A program made the position numbers and the translations under genes. From Flavobacterium psychrophilum (GTDB lineage: Bacteria > Bacteroidota > Bacteroidia > Flavobacteriales > Flavobacteriaceae), in assembly GCA_945860385.1 (NCBI GenBank), contig CAMAQD010000002.1:124001-188000 (forward strand): DNA of 64,000 nt, read 5' to 3'. Numbering within the stretch: position 1 is the first letter of the stretch; each line of letters opens with the position of its first letter. Below, piece after piece: positions 26,332 to 36,041 of the stretch. Below the pieces are notes generated by a model. It saw only the letters and a list, made by a program, of their open reading frames with translations, had not been told where the DNA came from and did not search any database.

Positions 26332-27465
26332 ATGAATAAAAAAGTATTTGTAAGCGGTTGTTATGATATGCTGCATAGCGGACACATTGCATTTTTTGAA
26401 GAAGCTGCGCAACAAGGTGATTTATATGTTGGCATTGGCTCAGATAGAACAATCAACGAATTAAAAGCACGTAAAACTATCAATTCAGATGCGGAACGCT
26501 TGTATATAGTTATTGCTTTATAAGTTGTAAAAGAAGCTTGGATCAATCGTGGTGGCGGATTGCTAGATTTTTTAGAAGAACTTCATACCTTAAAACCTGA
26601 TATTTTCTTTGTCAACGTCGATGGTCATACGCCTCAAAAAGAAGCGTTGTGTAAAGAAATGAATATCGAATGCATCGTTAGCAAACGAGTGCCTCACGGG
26701 AATTTGCCCACTCGTTCCACAACTGCATTGCGTCAAGAATGTAGAATTCCATATCGTATTGATATTGCTGGTGGCTGGCTCGATCAACCTTATGTGAGCA
26801 AATATGCGAGTGGTTAGGTAATTACTATTTGTGTTGAACCTGATTATAAATTTAACGACCGCAGCGGGATGTCAATCAGCAGCCGAAAAAAAGCAATCGA
26901 ACTTTGGCATACTGACATTCCCGAGGGCGAAAAAGAAAAGTTGGCTAAAACCTTATTTTGTTTTGAAAATCCTCCTGGGACAAAATATGTTAGCGGTTCT
27001 CAGGATTCTCTTGGGATTACTATGCCTGGTTTAAACAAATATTTTTATGATGGAGCCTACTAGCCGTCAGATATACAAACTATTATGGTTTCGGATTTAT
27101 TGGAATGGATTGAACAACGTATTTGGATGATTCCACTTTATCCTCGTGAAATGGATTATGATGTTTTGGCAAATACCCACATAGACGAAAAAGGAGCGCG
27201 CTGGCTAAGCGAAGCTACTGATTCCTGTTTGAAAGCTTTGCAAACTCAGGATGCACAAGCAGTTGGAAAAGCTATGACGCAGAGTTTTGAAGCTCAAATC
27301 TCTATGTTTCCTAATAGGGTTACGCCCGATATTTTGGCGCAAATTAATTCTTTCAAAAAAGATGTTTTGGGCTGAAAAGTAAGCGGTGCAGGTGGTGGCG
27401 GTTATTTAATATTCTTTAGAGAAAAACCAATTGAAAATGCAATTCAAATAAGAATTAGAAGATAA
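26332..27465 (+). pseudogene. cytidylyltransferase/GHMP-kinase-like bifunctional gene with four in-frame stops
   Basis: One continuous frame of 378 codons is broken only by stops at 26521 (taa), 26815 (tag), 27061 (tag) and 27373 (tga), with no frameshift. The N-terminal part (VFVSGCYDMLHSGHIAFFEEA, SDRTINELKARKT, VRSTTALRQE-like RSTTALRQEC) is a nucleotidyltransferase of the TagD/RfaE type. The C-terminal part (IPYRIDIAGGWLDQPYVSK, KVSGAGGGGYLIFF, AIQIRIRR) resembles a GHMP-type sugar kinase. Both parts remain easy to recognise, so loss is recent. Four stops of three kinds argue against recoding. Confidence 0.85.
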
Positions 27466-27498
27466 ATTAGAAATAAAAAACTTGTTATAATAAAATCA

Positions 27499-27537
27499 AA
27501 ATCGGCTGATGCAAAAATTTGCAACAGCCGATTTTTT
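27499..27537 (+). terminator. strong intrinsic terminator after the pseudogene
   Basis: Stem aaatcggctg / cagccgattt with an inner tgcaaa / tttgca pairing, followed by seven T bases. Confidence 0.85.
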
Positions 27538-27896
27538 TATAGACGCTATAAGTATTGATTTAATACACAGAAAGAGCTATTTATTTTCTAAATTAGTACT
27601 CGGGTTTCTGCTAACATGAACGTCTTTCTATGTAGTAAATTTAAAAAAATAATTTTTACAAAAAAAATATTTTATCGGGAAATCGACCAGAATACTCAAA
27701 AACAAAACAATATTACCTTTTTGTCAATATTAGTCTTACAGCTAGTTCATAAGCGAGTTATGCTACTTGTTGCAACTCAATTTCTAAAAAGGCAAATTAA
27801 GATTAACACTATTTTAAAGTATTATTAAACGAAGTTTTGTCTATTTAGAGATTAAGTTGATTTTTGTTTTTACTTTTGCAGTCTAAAATTTAGATT
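27538..27896. other. 359-bp stretch without a supported gene
   Basis: AT-rich DNA. A 70-codon open frame (27616-27828) has no recognisable features. The aspS -7 element is at the right end (27871-27878). Confidence 0.5.
27871..27878 (+). promoter_or_regulatory. -7 element for aspS
   Basis: TACTTTTG matches TAnnTTTG and lies 18 bases before the aspS ATG, giving a very short leader. Confidence 0.5.
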
Positions 27897-29645
27897 ATGT
27901 ATAGAAGTCATAGTTGTGGTGAGCTGAACGCCTCACACATTAATACTGAAGTAACCCTTGCGGGTTGGGTTCAAAAATCGCGTGATAAAGGATTTATGAA
28001 TTGGGTCGATTTGCGTGACCGTTATGGTGTTACTCAATTGATTTTCGACGAAAGTCGCTCTCAAAAAGAAGTTTTTGAATTGGCAAAAACCTTGGGTCGT
28101 GAATTTGTAATTCAAGCCAAAGGAACCGTTATTGAGCGTGAAGCCAAAAACGCCAATATGTCAACTGGAGATATTGAAATCCTAGTTACTGAACTAAAAA
28201 TATTAAATTCATCGATAACTCCACCTTTTACCATCGAAGACGAAACCGATGGCGGCGAAGATATCAGAATGAAATACCGTTACCTCGATATTCGTCGTAA
28301 TCCAGTAAAAAACAATTTACTTTTTCGTCATAAAGTAGCCATGGAAGTTCGAAAATACCTTTCGGATTTGGATTTCTGTGAAGTCGAAACTCCTTATTTA
28401 ATCAAATCGACGCCAGAAGGCGCAAGAGATTTCGTGGTTCCTTCACGAATGAATGAAGGACAATTTTATGCTTTGCCACAATCGCCACAAACCTTCAAAC
28501 AATTATTGATGGTGGGCGGAATGGATAAGTATTTCCAAATCGTGAAATGTTTCCGTGACGAAGATTTACGTGCTGACCGCCAGCCAGAGTTTACACAAAT
28601 CGATTGCGAAATGGCATTTGTGGAACAAGAAGATATTTTGAATGTTTTCGAAGGATTGACTCGTCATTTATTGAAAGAAATTAAAGGAATCGAAGTGGAA
28701 AAATTCCCAAGAATTACCTACGATTACGCTATGAAAACGTATGGTAATGACAAACCGGATATTCGTTTCGGAATGGAATTTGGGGAGTTGAACGAGTTTA
28801 CACAACATAAAGAATTCTCTGTTTTCAACTCGGCCGAATTAGTTGTTGGAATTGCAGCACCTGGAACAGGAAACTATACTCGTAAAGAAATCGACGGTTT
28901 AATAGATTGGATCAAACGTCCACAAATTGGTGCCAGCGGAATGGTTTATGTAAAATGCAACGAAGATGGCACTTACAAATCATCAGTAGATAAATTCTAT
29001 GATCAAGATGATTTAGGAAATTGGGCAAAAACAACTGGAGCCAAAGCTGGCGATATGATTTTTGTACTTTCTGGTCCAGCCGACAAAACCAGAACACAAC
29101 TTTCAGCTTTAAGAATGGAATTAGCCAATCGTTTGGGATTAAGAAAACCAACTGAATTTGCACCCCTTTGGGTGGTAGATTTCCCATTATTGGAATTCGA
29201 AGAAGAAACCGGTCGTTATCACGCAATGCATCATCCATTTACTTCACCAAAACCTGAAGATATGCACTTATTGGAAACCAACCCGAAAGCGGTTCGTGCC
29301 AATGCGTATGATATGGTATTGAATGGAAACGAAATTGGCGGAGGTTCAATTCGTATTCACGATAAAGCAACCCAACAATTAATGTTTAAATATTTAGGAT
29401 TCACGCCAGAACAAGCCGAAGATCAATTTGGTTTCTTAATGAATGCTTTCCAATTTGGTGCGCCACCACACGGAGGCCTAGCTTTTGGTTTAGACAGATT
29501 AGTTTCAATCCTTGGTGGACAAGAAACGATACGAGATTTTATCGCTTTTCCAAAAAATAATTCAGGAAGAGATGTTATGATTGATGCTCCATCGGCAATT
29601 GACGAATTACAATTGAACGAACTGCACATTAAACTTGATTTATAG
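27897..29645 (+). CDS. aspS: aspartyl-tRNA synthetase
   Basis: A 582-residue class II synthetase. The N-terminal OB-fold ([26 protein letters not shown]) binds the anticodon. Catalytic motif 1 is near residue 150, motif 2 is [18 protein letters not shown] near 220, and motif 3 is [16 protein letters not shown] near 530. The bacterial GAD insertion is present. Bacterial-type length. Nothing unusual. Confidence 0.97.
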   Translation: MYRSHSCGELNASHINTEVTLAGWVQKSRDKGFMNWVDLRDRYGVTQLIFDESRSQKEVFELAKTLGREFVIQAKGTVIEREAKNANMSTGDIEILVTELKILNSSITPPFTIEDETDGGEDIRMKYRYLDIRRNPVKNNLLFRHKVAMEVRKYLSDLDFCEVETPYLIKSTPEGARDFVVPSRMNEGQFYALPQSPQTFKQLLMVGGMDKYFQIVKCFRDEDLRADRQPEFTQIDCEMAFVEQEDILNVFEGLTRHLLKEIKGIEVEKFPRITYDYAMKTYGNDKPDIRFGMEFGELNEFTQHKEFSVFNSAELVVGIAAPGTGNYTRKEIDGLIDWIKRPQIGASGMVYVKCNEDGTYKSSVDKFYDQDDLGNWAKTTGAKAGDMIFVLSGPADKTRTQLSALRMELANRLGLRKPTEFAPLWVVDFPLLEFEEETGRYHAMHHPFTSPKPEDMHLLETNPKAVRANAYDMVLNGNEIGGGSIRIHDKATQQLMFKYLGFTPEQAEDQFGFLMNAFQFGAPPHGGLAFGLDRLVSILGGQETIRDFIAFPKNNSGRDVMIDAPSAIDELQLNELHIKLDL

Positions 29646-29737
29646 CCGTTCATCGATGAAATTTGCCAGAAATCGTTGAATATCAAATATTTTAATAAAA
29701 TCTTTACAATATTATATTTTCGTATTAGATTAAATAT

Positions 29738-29745
29738 TACATTTG
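29738..29745 (+). promoter_or_regulatory. -7 element for the cold-shock gene
   Basis: TACATTTG matches TAnnTTTG. Start of transcription is expected near 29752, so the leader is only about 23 bases, unlike the long cspA leader of enterobacteria. Confidence 0.5.
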
Positions 29746-29774
29746 CGACATTATAAATTATTATTACTATTACA

Positions 29775-29969
29775 ATGCGTACAGGTACAGTTAAATTTTT
29801 CAATGAATCTAAAGGTTACGGATTCATTACAGACGACGAAACAGGAAAAGACATTTTTGTTCATGCATCAGGAATCAACGCGGAAGAACTTCGTGAAGGT
29901 GACAGAGTAAGTTATGAAGAAGAAGAAGGAAGAAAAGGAAAAGTTGCTGCGAAAGTAGCAGTGATCTAA
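29775..29969 (+). CDS. cold-shock domain protein
   Basis: A 64-residue single-domain CSD protein. RNP1 is KGYGFIT (residues 13-19) and RNP2 is IFVHAS (27-32). It binds single-stranded RNA or DNA and melts secondary structure. It has its own promoter and terminator. Whether it is cold-induced cannot be read from the sequence. Confidence 0.95.
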   Translation: MRTGTVKFFNESKGYGFITDDETGKDIFVHASGINAEELREGDRVSYEEEEGRKGKVAAKVAVI

Positions 29970-30006
29970 GCATAAAAATTCATTTTTATTGCCTACGAAT
30001 GTTTAA

Positions 30007-30035
30007 AGCGTCCCGATAAATCGGGATGCTTTTTT
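30007..30035 (+). terminator. terminator of the cold-shock gene
   Basis: Stem agcgtcccga / tcgggatgct with a short loop and a T run. Confidence 0.85.
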
Positions 30036-30129
30036 GTTTTATATCAACTGAATGCTAATAAACCATAATAAACAAACCTTAATTCTACGTTAATTATGAT
30101 TTTCATTTAACTAAATTTTGATTTTATGC

Positions 30130-30160
30130 TTGTGTTTTAAAGCTTTGAAGCCTATCTTTG
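30130..30160 (+). promoter_or_regulatory. promoter of the nuo operon
   Basis: TTG (30130-30132), 20 bases, then TATCTTTG (30153-30160), an exact Bacteroidota promoter pattern. The transcript would start near 30167, about 24 bases before nuoA. Confidence 0.7.
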
Positions 30161-30190
30161 CGCTCATATTTAGACTAAATCAAATTTATT

Positions 30191-30556
30191 ATGCAATCAA
30201 GTCCAATAGATTACTTACCTATACTTATGCAAATGCTAATAGCGATAGGATTTGTTGTAGGAATTATAATAATTTCCGGAAAACTAGGCCCTCAAAGATC
30301 CTCTAAAATCAAAGATGAAAACTTTGAATGTGGAATCAAATCTATTGGAAATGCCAGAATTCCTTTCTCTGTTAAATTCTTTCTAGTGGCAATTCTTTTT
30401 GTCCTTTTTGATATTGAAGTAGTTTTTCTTTATCCTTGGGCTGTCAATTTTAAAGAATTGGGATTAGGAGGAATGGTAAAAATGGTGATTTTTATGACCT
30501 TACTTTTGATTGGATTTTTCTATATCATCAAAAAGAAAGCATTAGACTGGGAATAA
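30191..30556 (+). CDS. nuoA: NADH:quinone oxidoreductase subunit A
   Basis: A 121-residue membrane subunit with three hydrophobic segments. KDENFECGIKSIGNARIPFSVKFFLVAILFVLFDIEVVFLYPWA is the diagnostic ND3/NuoA block, with the loop Cys and the DxE in the second helix. It links the quinone tunnel to the membrane arm. First gene of a full 14-subunit operon. Confidence 0.97.
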   Translation: MQSSPIDYLPILMQMLIAIGFVVGIIIISGKLGPQRSSKIKDENFECGIKSIGNARIPFSVKFFLVAILFVLFDIEVVFLYPWAVNFKELGLGGMVKMVIFMTLLLIGFFYIIKKKALDWE

Positions 30557-30560
30557 AGAA

Positions 30561-30723
30561 ATTTTAGATTTTAGATTTTAGATTTTAGATTTAGAAATTA
30601 CTAAATTATAAAACCTAAATTTAAACAATAAATTTCTCAAATTAAAATATTGATTTTTTAAAAATTGATTTTTCTTTTTAAGATTCAACAAAATCTAAAA
30701 TCTAAAATCTAAAAATCTAAAAT
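30561..30723. repeat. facing heptad arrays between nuoA and nuoB
   Basis: Nearly five copies of attttag (30561-30594) face about four copies of its complement ctaaaat (30693-30723) across roughly 95 AT-rich bases. The arrays could pair into a long A/U hairpin. The second array ends just before the nuoB ATG. Confidence 0.85.
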
Positions 30724-30727
30724 TAAA

Positions 30728-31276
30728 ATGAGTGATTCAAATATAAAAATGGTTGCGCCGCCTGAAGGCGTTTCGGGAGAAGGCTTTTTTGCAACTACAT
30801 TGAACGATGTGGTAGGATTAGCCCGAGCCAATTCGCTTTGGCCATTGCCTTTTGCAACCTCCTGTTGCGGAATTGAGTTTATGGCGACGATGGCTTCGCA
30901 TTATGATTTAGCAAGGTTTGGGATGGAACGAGTGAGCTTCTCTCCACGTCAAGCTGATATGCTATTGGTTATGGGAACTATTTCTAAAAAAATGGGGCCA
31001 ATTTTGCGTCAAGTTTACGAACAAATGGCAGAACCTCGTTGGGTAATTGCTGTTGGAGCCTGTGCTTCATCTGGTGGAGTTTTCGATACCTATTCTGTTT
31101 TACAAGGAATAGACAAAGTAATACCTGTTGATGTTTATGTGCCAGGCTGTCCTCCGAGACCAGAACAAATTGTAGATGGCGTAATGAGATTACAGGATCT
31201 AGTTAAGAGCGAATCTGTTAGAAGAAGAAGTTCACCTGAATATCAAGAATTATTGAAATCTTATAATATAAAATAA
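30728..31276 (+). CDS. nuoB: NADH:quinone oxidoreductase subunit B
   Basis: A 182-residue peripheral-arm subunit carrying the N2 [4Fe-4S] cluster that reduces quinone. The ligands are in ATSCCGIEF near residue 45, [10 protein letters not shown] near 112 and [10 protein letters not shown] near 142. Length is normal. It is separated from nuoA by a 171-base gap filled with heptad repeats. Confidence 0.97.
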   Translation: MSDSNIKMVAPPEGVSGEGFFATTLNDVVGLARANSLWPLPFATSCCGIEFMATMASHYDLARFGMERVSFSPRQADMLLVMGTISKKMGPILRQVYEQMAEPRWVIAVGACASSGGVFDTYSVLQGIDKVIPVDVYVPGCPPRPEQIVDGVMRLQDLVKSESVRRRSSPEYQELLKSYNIK

Positions 31277-31280
31277 GAAA

Positions 31281-31802
31281 ATGAGTTTAGAAATCATAGA
31301 GATTCAAGACAAATTAGTGGAAACATTTGGCGAAAGTGTATTTCATTTCAATCAGGAAAAGGATGTTTTTTCATTTGAAGTTTCGGCTGATAAAATCACA
31401 GCAATTGTTCTTTTTTTGAAAAATGATCCAACATTACGTTTTCACTTTCTGACCGATTTGTGCGGAGTACATTATCCTGATAATGTTTTAGAAAGACAAT
31501 TTGCAGTTGTTTACCATATGCACAATTGGTATGAAAACAAACGCATAAAAATTAAGGCATTTATCAACGGAGAAACTCCAGATATAAAAACCATAACAAC
31601 TATATTTCCAAGCGCCAATTGGATGGAAAGAGAAACTTGGGATTTTTACGGAATCAACTTTATAGGCCATCCTCAGTTGAAACGTATTTTAAATATGGAC
31701 GAAATGGTATCACACCCAATGCGAAAAGAATTCCCAATGGAAGATGGCGGAAGAACAGACAAAGATGATAGATTCTTTGGAAGAACACAATCAAATAGAT
31801 AG
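31281..31802 (+). CDS. nuoC: NADH:quinone oxidoreductase subunit C
   Basis: A 173-residue soluble subunit of the hydrogenase-like module. WMERETWDFYGINFIGHPQLKRIL near residue 112 is the NuoC/30-kDa signature, followed by HPMRKEFPMEDGGR. It is separate from NuoD, not fused as in E. coli. Confidence 0.96.
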   Translation: MSLEIIEIQDKLVETFGESVFHFNQEKDVFSFEVSADKITAIVLFLKNDPTLRFHFLTDLCGVHYPDNVLERQFAVVYHMHNWYENKRIKIKAFINGETPDIKTITTIFPSANWMERETWDFYGINFIGHPQLKRILNMDEMVSHPMRKEFPMEDGGRTDKDDRFFGRTQSNR

Positions 31803-31831
31803 CAAACAATATAATTTTTCACATTCTATAA

Positions 31832-33070
31832 ATGTCAGAACTATTATTACCACCAGAGCATAGATATGCTAAAATAATTAAAGAACGCCACAACGAAGAC
31901 GGAAGCGAATTTTCGATTCTTAATTTAGGCCCAACACACCCGGCTACTCACGGTATTTTTCAAAATATCTTGTTAATGGATGGCGAAAAAATAGTTGAAG
32001 CCGAACCTACGATTGGATACATTCATCGTGCTTTTGAAAAAATTGCCGAAAACCGTCCTTTTTACCAAATCACACCACTTACCGATAGAATGAACTATTG
32101 CTCCTCTCCTATCAATAATATGGGTTGGTGGATGACCGTAGAAAAACTATTGGATATAGAAGTTCCTAAACGAGTACAATATTTAAGAGTTATCGTGATG
32201 GAATTGGCCAGAATTACAGATCACTTAATTTGTAATTCGATTCTTGGTGTAGATACAGGTGCTTACACCGGTTTCTTATATGTTTTTCAATTTAGAGAGA
32301 AAGTTTACGAAATCTACGAAGAAATTTGTGGTGCTCGTTTAACAACAAATATGGGAAGAATGGGCGGTTTCGAAAGAGATTGGTCACCAAAAGCCTTTGA
32401 ATTACTAGAAGTATTTTTGAAAGATTTTCCAATAGCCTGGAAAGAATTTGAAAACTTGTTTGAAAGAAACAGAATATTTATTGACAGAACCGTAAACGTT
32501 GGTCCAATCACTGCCGAAATGGCGATGGCTTATGGCTTTACAGGTCCAAATTTACGCGCAGCCGGAGTTGACTATGACGTTCGCGTCGCACATCCATATT
32601 CATCTTACGAAGATTTTGACTTTATAGTTCCAGTTGGAAAATCGGGTGATACTTACGACCGTTTCTGTGTTCGTAACGCCGAGGTTTGGGAAAGTTTGAG
32701 TATCATTCGTCAAGCATTAGACAAAATGCCGGAAGGAAATGTATTTCACGCCGATGTTCCAGAATATTATTTGCCTCCAAAAGAAGATGTTTACACCGAT
32801 ATGGAATCTTTGATTTACCATTTCAAAATTGTTATGGGAGAAATTCCTGTTCCAGTTGCCGAAGTGTATCACGCTGTTGAAGGTGGAAACGGAGAATTAG
32901 GTTTTTATTTGGTAACCGACGGAAGCAGAACTCCTTATAGACTGCACTTCCGCAGACCTTGTTTTATTTATTACCAAGCTTATCCCGAAATGATAAAAGG
33001 CGCAATGCTTTCGGATGCGATTGTTATTTTGTCAAGTTTAAATGTTATTGCCGGAGAATTAGACGCATAA
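31832..33070 (+). CDS. nuoD: NADH:quinone oxidoreductase subunit D
   Basis: A 412-residue 49-kDa subunit that forms the quinone pocket with NuoB. LGPTHPATHG near residue 30 holds the quinone-site His, and MGRMGGFERDW and the C-terminal SLNVIAGELDA are typical. It stands alone, not fused to NuoC. Confidence 0.97.
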   Translation: MSELLLPPEHRYAKIIKERHNEDGSEFSILNLGPTHPATHGIFQNILLMDGEKIVEAEPTIGYIHRAFEKIAENRPFYQITPLTDRMNYCSSPINNMGWWMTVEKLLDIEVPKRVQYLRVIVMELARITDHLICNSILGVDTGAYTGFLYVFQFREKVYEIYEEICGARLTTNMGRMGGFERDWSPKAFELLEVFLKDFPIAWKEFENLFERNRIFIDRTVNVGPITAEMAMAYGFTGPNLRAAGVDYDVRVAHPYSSYEDFDFIVPVGKSGDTYDRFCVRNAEVWESLSIIRQALDKMPEGNVFHADVPEYYLPPKEDVYTDMESLIYHFKIVMGEIPVPVAEVYHAVEGGNGELGFYLVTDGSRTPYRLHFRRPCFIYYQAYPEMIKGAMLSDAIVILSSLNVIAGELDA

Positions 33071-33073
33071 ATT

Positions 33074-33604
33074 ATGGAACGTACACAATACAAACAAGAA
33101 ATAAACATAACTGAAACATTGATGAACCGCATCAATGAGTTAATCAGTCATTATCCTGAAGGCAAGCAAAAATCGGCATTATTGCCAATTTTGCACGAAG
33201 TTCAGGATGCACACGACAATTGGTTGAGTTTTGAATTAATGAACAAAGTGGCTGAAATTCTTCAAATCAAACCTATTGAGGTTTACGAAGTCGTTTCTTT
33301 CTACACTATGTTCAACCAAAGACCAATCGGAAAATACATGTTCGAATTTTGCCAAACATCCCCTTGTTGTTTGAATGGCGTTGAGGATTTAATGGACTAT
33401 ACCTGCGAAAAATTAGGCGTGGGAATTGGTGAAACTACTCCAGATGGACTATTTGAAGTGAGAGGTGTGGAATGTTTAGGTGCTTGTGGTTATGCTCCAA
33501 TGATGCAATTGGGTGATTTTTACAAAGAGCACCTTACCAAAGAAAAAGTAGATCAGATTATAGCCGATTGTAGAGATAATAAAATTACGTTACACGATAA
33601 ATAA
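33074..33604 (+). CDS. nuoE: NADH:quinone oxidoreductase subunit E
   Basis: A 176-residue 24-kDa subunit with a thioredoxin-like [2Fe-2S] (N1a) fold. The four ligands are CQTSPCC near residue 94 and CLGACGYAP near 135. It follows nuoD by 3 bases. Confidence 0.96.
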   Translation: MERTQYKQEINITETLMNRINELISHYPEGKQKSALLPILHEVQDAHDNWLSFELMNKVAEILQIKPIEVYEVVSFYTMFNQRPIGKYMFEFCQTSPCCLNGVEDLMDYTCEKLGVGIGETTPDGLFEVRGVECLGACGYAPMMQLGDFYKEHLTKEKVDQIIADCRDNKITLHDK

Positions 33605-33605
33605 T

Positions 33606-34973
33606 ATGTCACAAAAAATATTATTAGACAAAGTAAATATTCCGGGAATCAAAACTTATGAAGTATATCGCCAAAACGGTGGCTATGCTTCTGTAGAGAA
33701 AGCTTTGAAAACATTGACACCTGACGAAGTAGTTGAAGAAGTGAAAACTTCTGGATTAAGAGGTCGTGGTGGAGCAGGTTTCCCAGCAGGAATGAAATGG
33801 AGTTTTATTGATAAAAAATCAGGAAAACCAAGACACTTAGTTTGCAATGCCGACGAATCAGAACCAGGAACTTTCAAGGATCGTTACTTGATGGAATTTA
33901 TTCCTCATTTATTGATTGAAGGAATGATAACTTCGAGTTATGCTTTGGGCGCCAACCTTTCTTACATTTATATTCGTGGAGAATATATGTGGATTTATAA
34001 AATACTGGAAAGAGCCATAGCTGAAGCAAAAGCAGTGGGTTGGTTAGGAAAAAACATATTAGGAACTGGATATGATTTGGAACTCTATGTTCAAATCGGT
34101 GCTGGAGCTTACATCTGTGGAGAAGAAACCGCATTGATTGAATCTTTGGAAGGCAAAAGAGGAAATCCTCGTATCAAGCCACCATTTCCAGCAGTTTCTG
34201 GACTTTGGGCCAATCCAACGGTGGTGAATAATGTAGAAACAATTGCCGCTGTGCCTTGGATTGTGAACAATTCAGGTGCCGATTATGCTAAAATTGGTAT
34301 TGGTCGTTCTACAGGAACCAAATTAATTTCGGCTTCAGGACACATCAAAAATCCGGGAGTTTATGAAATAGAAATGGGATTGAGCGTTTACGAATTTATG
34401 AATTCCGATGAATATTTGGGAGGAATGAGTTCGGACAGACCTTTGAAAGCCTTTGTACCCGGAGGATCATCCGTTCCGGTTTTACCAGCTCATTTAATAT
34501 ACAAAACAGCCAATGGCGACGACCGCTTGATGTCTTACGAAAGTTTGAGTGACGGTGGTTTTGCGACGGGTTCGATGTTAGGTTCAGGAGGATTTATTGT
34601 TTACAATGACACTTCTTGTATCGTACGAAACACTTGGAATTTCGCTCGCTTTTACCACCACGAAAGTTGTGGACAATGTTCGCCTTGCCGTGAAGGAACA
34701 GGCTGGTTAGAAAAAGTATTGCATAGAATCGAAAATGGTCACGGTCGTGAAGAAGATGTCGATTTGCTTTTAAGTATTCAAAGTAAAATTGAAGGAAACA
34801 CGATTTGTCCATTAGGTGATGCAGCGGCTTGGCCAGTGGCAGCAGCGATTCGTCACTTCAGAGATGAATTTGAATACCATATTCGTTTCCCAGAAAAAAT
34901 AAAAAACAGAGACCATTTTGTTGCCGAGCCTTTTGAAAGTGTGAAGCATTTAGTTTCTAAAGTAACAGTATAA
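33606..34973 (+). CDS. nuoF: NADH:quinone oxidoreductase subunit F
   Basis: A 455-residue NADH-binding 51-kDa subunit. GLRGRGGAGFPAGMKW near residue 50 binds NADH, CNADESEPGTFKDR binds FMN, and ESCGQCSPCREGTGW near 355 with a later Cys binds the N3 [4Fe-4S] cluster. It is where NADH is oxidised. Confidence 0.97.
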   Translation: MSQKILLDKVNIPGIKTYEVYRQNGGYASVEKALKTLTPDEVVEEVKTSGLRGRGGAGFPAGMKWSFIDKKSGKPRHLVCNADESEPGTFKDRYLMEFIPHLLIEGMITSSYALGANLSYIYIRGEYMWIYKILERAIAEAKAVGWLGKNILGTGYDLELYVQIGAGAYICGEETALIESLEGKRGNPRIKPPFPAVSGLWANPTVVNNVETIAAVPWIVNNSGADYAKIGIGRSTGTKLISASGHIKNPGVYEIEMGLSVYEFMNSDEYLGGMSSDRPLKAFVPGGSSVPVLPAHLIYKTANGDDRLMSYESLSDGGFATGSMLGSGGFIVYNDTSCIVRNTWNFARFYHHESCGQCSPCREGTGWLEKVLHRIENGHGREEDVDLLLSIQSKIEGNTICPLGDAAAWPVAAAIRHFRDEFEYHIRFPEKIKNRDHFVAEPFESVKHLVSKVTV

Positions 34974-34991
34974 AGACAAGAAATTACTACG

Positions 34992-36041
34992 ATGAAAGTA
35001 ACCATAGACGGTCATGAGATTGAGGTAGAACCAGGAACAACCATCTTGCAAGCAGCCAGAATGATTGGAGGAGAAGTAGTTCCGCCAGCCATGTGCTACC
35101 ATTCTAAACTAAAAGGAAGCGGTGGAAAATGCCGTTGTTGTTTATCGGAAGTTTCCAAAGGAAGTGAAGCCGACCCAAGACCAATGCCAAAATTGATGGC
35201 CTCTTGTGTAACAGGTTGTCAGGACGGAATGGAAGTAAAAACCAAATCTTCACCAAGAGTACAAGAGGCACAAAAAGCAGTGACAGAATTTTTGTTAATC
35301 AACCACCCTTTGGATTGTCCAGTTTGCGACCAAGCAGGAGAATGTGATTTGCAGAATTTAAGTTTCGAACACGGAAAATCAGAAAGTCGCTACATTGAAG
35401 AAAAAAGAACTTTCGAACCAGAAGATATCGGTCCGAATATTCAATTGCATATGAATCGCTGTATTCTTTGCTACCGTTGTGTAATGGTTGCCGACCAAAT
35501 TACCGACGACAGAGTACACGGAGTAATGGATAGAGGAGATCATTCGAATATTTCGACGTGTATTTCGCACGCTATAGACAATGAATTTTCAGGAAATATG
35601 ATTGACGTTTGTCCCGTTGGAGCTTTGACAGATAAGACTTTTAGATTTAAATCAAGAGTTTGGTTCAATAAGCCTTATGATGCGCACAGAGATTGTCCAA
35701 CTTGTTCGGGAAAAACTACCGTTTGGATGTTTGGCGACGAGATTCAAAGAGTGACTGGAAGAAAAGATGAATTCCACGAAGTGGATGAATTTATTTGCAA
35801 TAGCTGCCGTTTTGATCATAAAGATGTGAATGACTGGATTATTGAAGGGCCAAGAGTCTTCGAAAAAGATTCTGTTATCAATCAGAATAATTATACTCGA
35901 AAATTAGAAAAAGTCATTATTAATACTGAGGAAACTATTCTTTTGGGTAGAGAACAAGACAGAAAAAAATTGAGTATGGCTGAAATTGATTACAACGAAA
36001 AAATAGATGGTAACCCAGTAAATTCTAAGAAAAATGGATAG
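34992..36041 (+). CDS. nuoG: short NuoG-type Fe-S subunit of complex I
   Basis: Only 349 residues, against about 700-900 for NuoG of E. coli or Thermus. It keeps the N-terminal [2Fe-2S] ligands (CYHSK, CRCC), the His-Cys N5 box (HPLDCPVCDQAGECDL), the ferredoxin-like CILCYRC and CPVGAL, and a further CPTC...CNSC set. The large molybdopterin-oxidoreductase-like domain is missing. The end is not a frameshift: the stop overlaps the nuoH start by 8 bases. Compact NuoG appears to be the Flavobacteriia form. Confidence 0.93.
   Translation: MKVTIDGHEIEVEPGTTILQAARMIGGEVVPPAMCYHSKLKGSGGKCRCCLSEVSKGSEADPRPMPKLMASCVTGCQDGMEVKTKSSPRVQEAQKAVTEFLLINHPLDCPVCDQAGECDLQNLSFEHGKSESRYIEEKRTFEPEDIGPNIQLHMNRCILCYRCVMVADQITDDRVHGVMDRGDHSNISTCISHAIDNEFSGNMIDVCPVGALTDKTFRFKSRVWFNKPYDAHRDCPTCSGKTTVWMFGDEIQRVTGRKDEFHEVDEFICNSCRFDHKDVNDWIIEGPRVFEKDSVINQNNYTRKLEKVIINTEETILLGREQDRKKLSMAEIDYNEKIDGNPVNSKKNG

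Noticed and set aside
26332..27465. Stop-codon recoding (selenocysteine, pyrrolysine or suppressor) of the four-stop gene
   Set aside because: The stops are taa, tag, tag and tga, with no SECIS-like structure seen; one recoding system would use a single stop type.
27616..27828. A 70-codon open frame between the pseudogene terminator and aspS
   Set aside because: Composition is basic and low-complexity, with no start context or recognisable domain; likely chance in AT-rich DNA.
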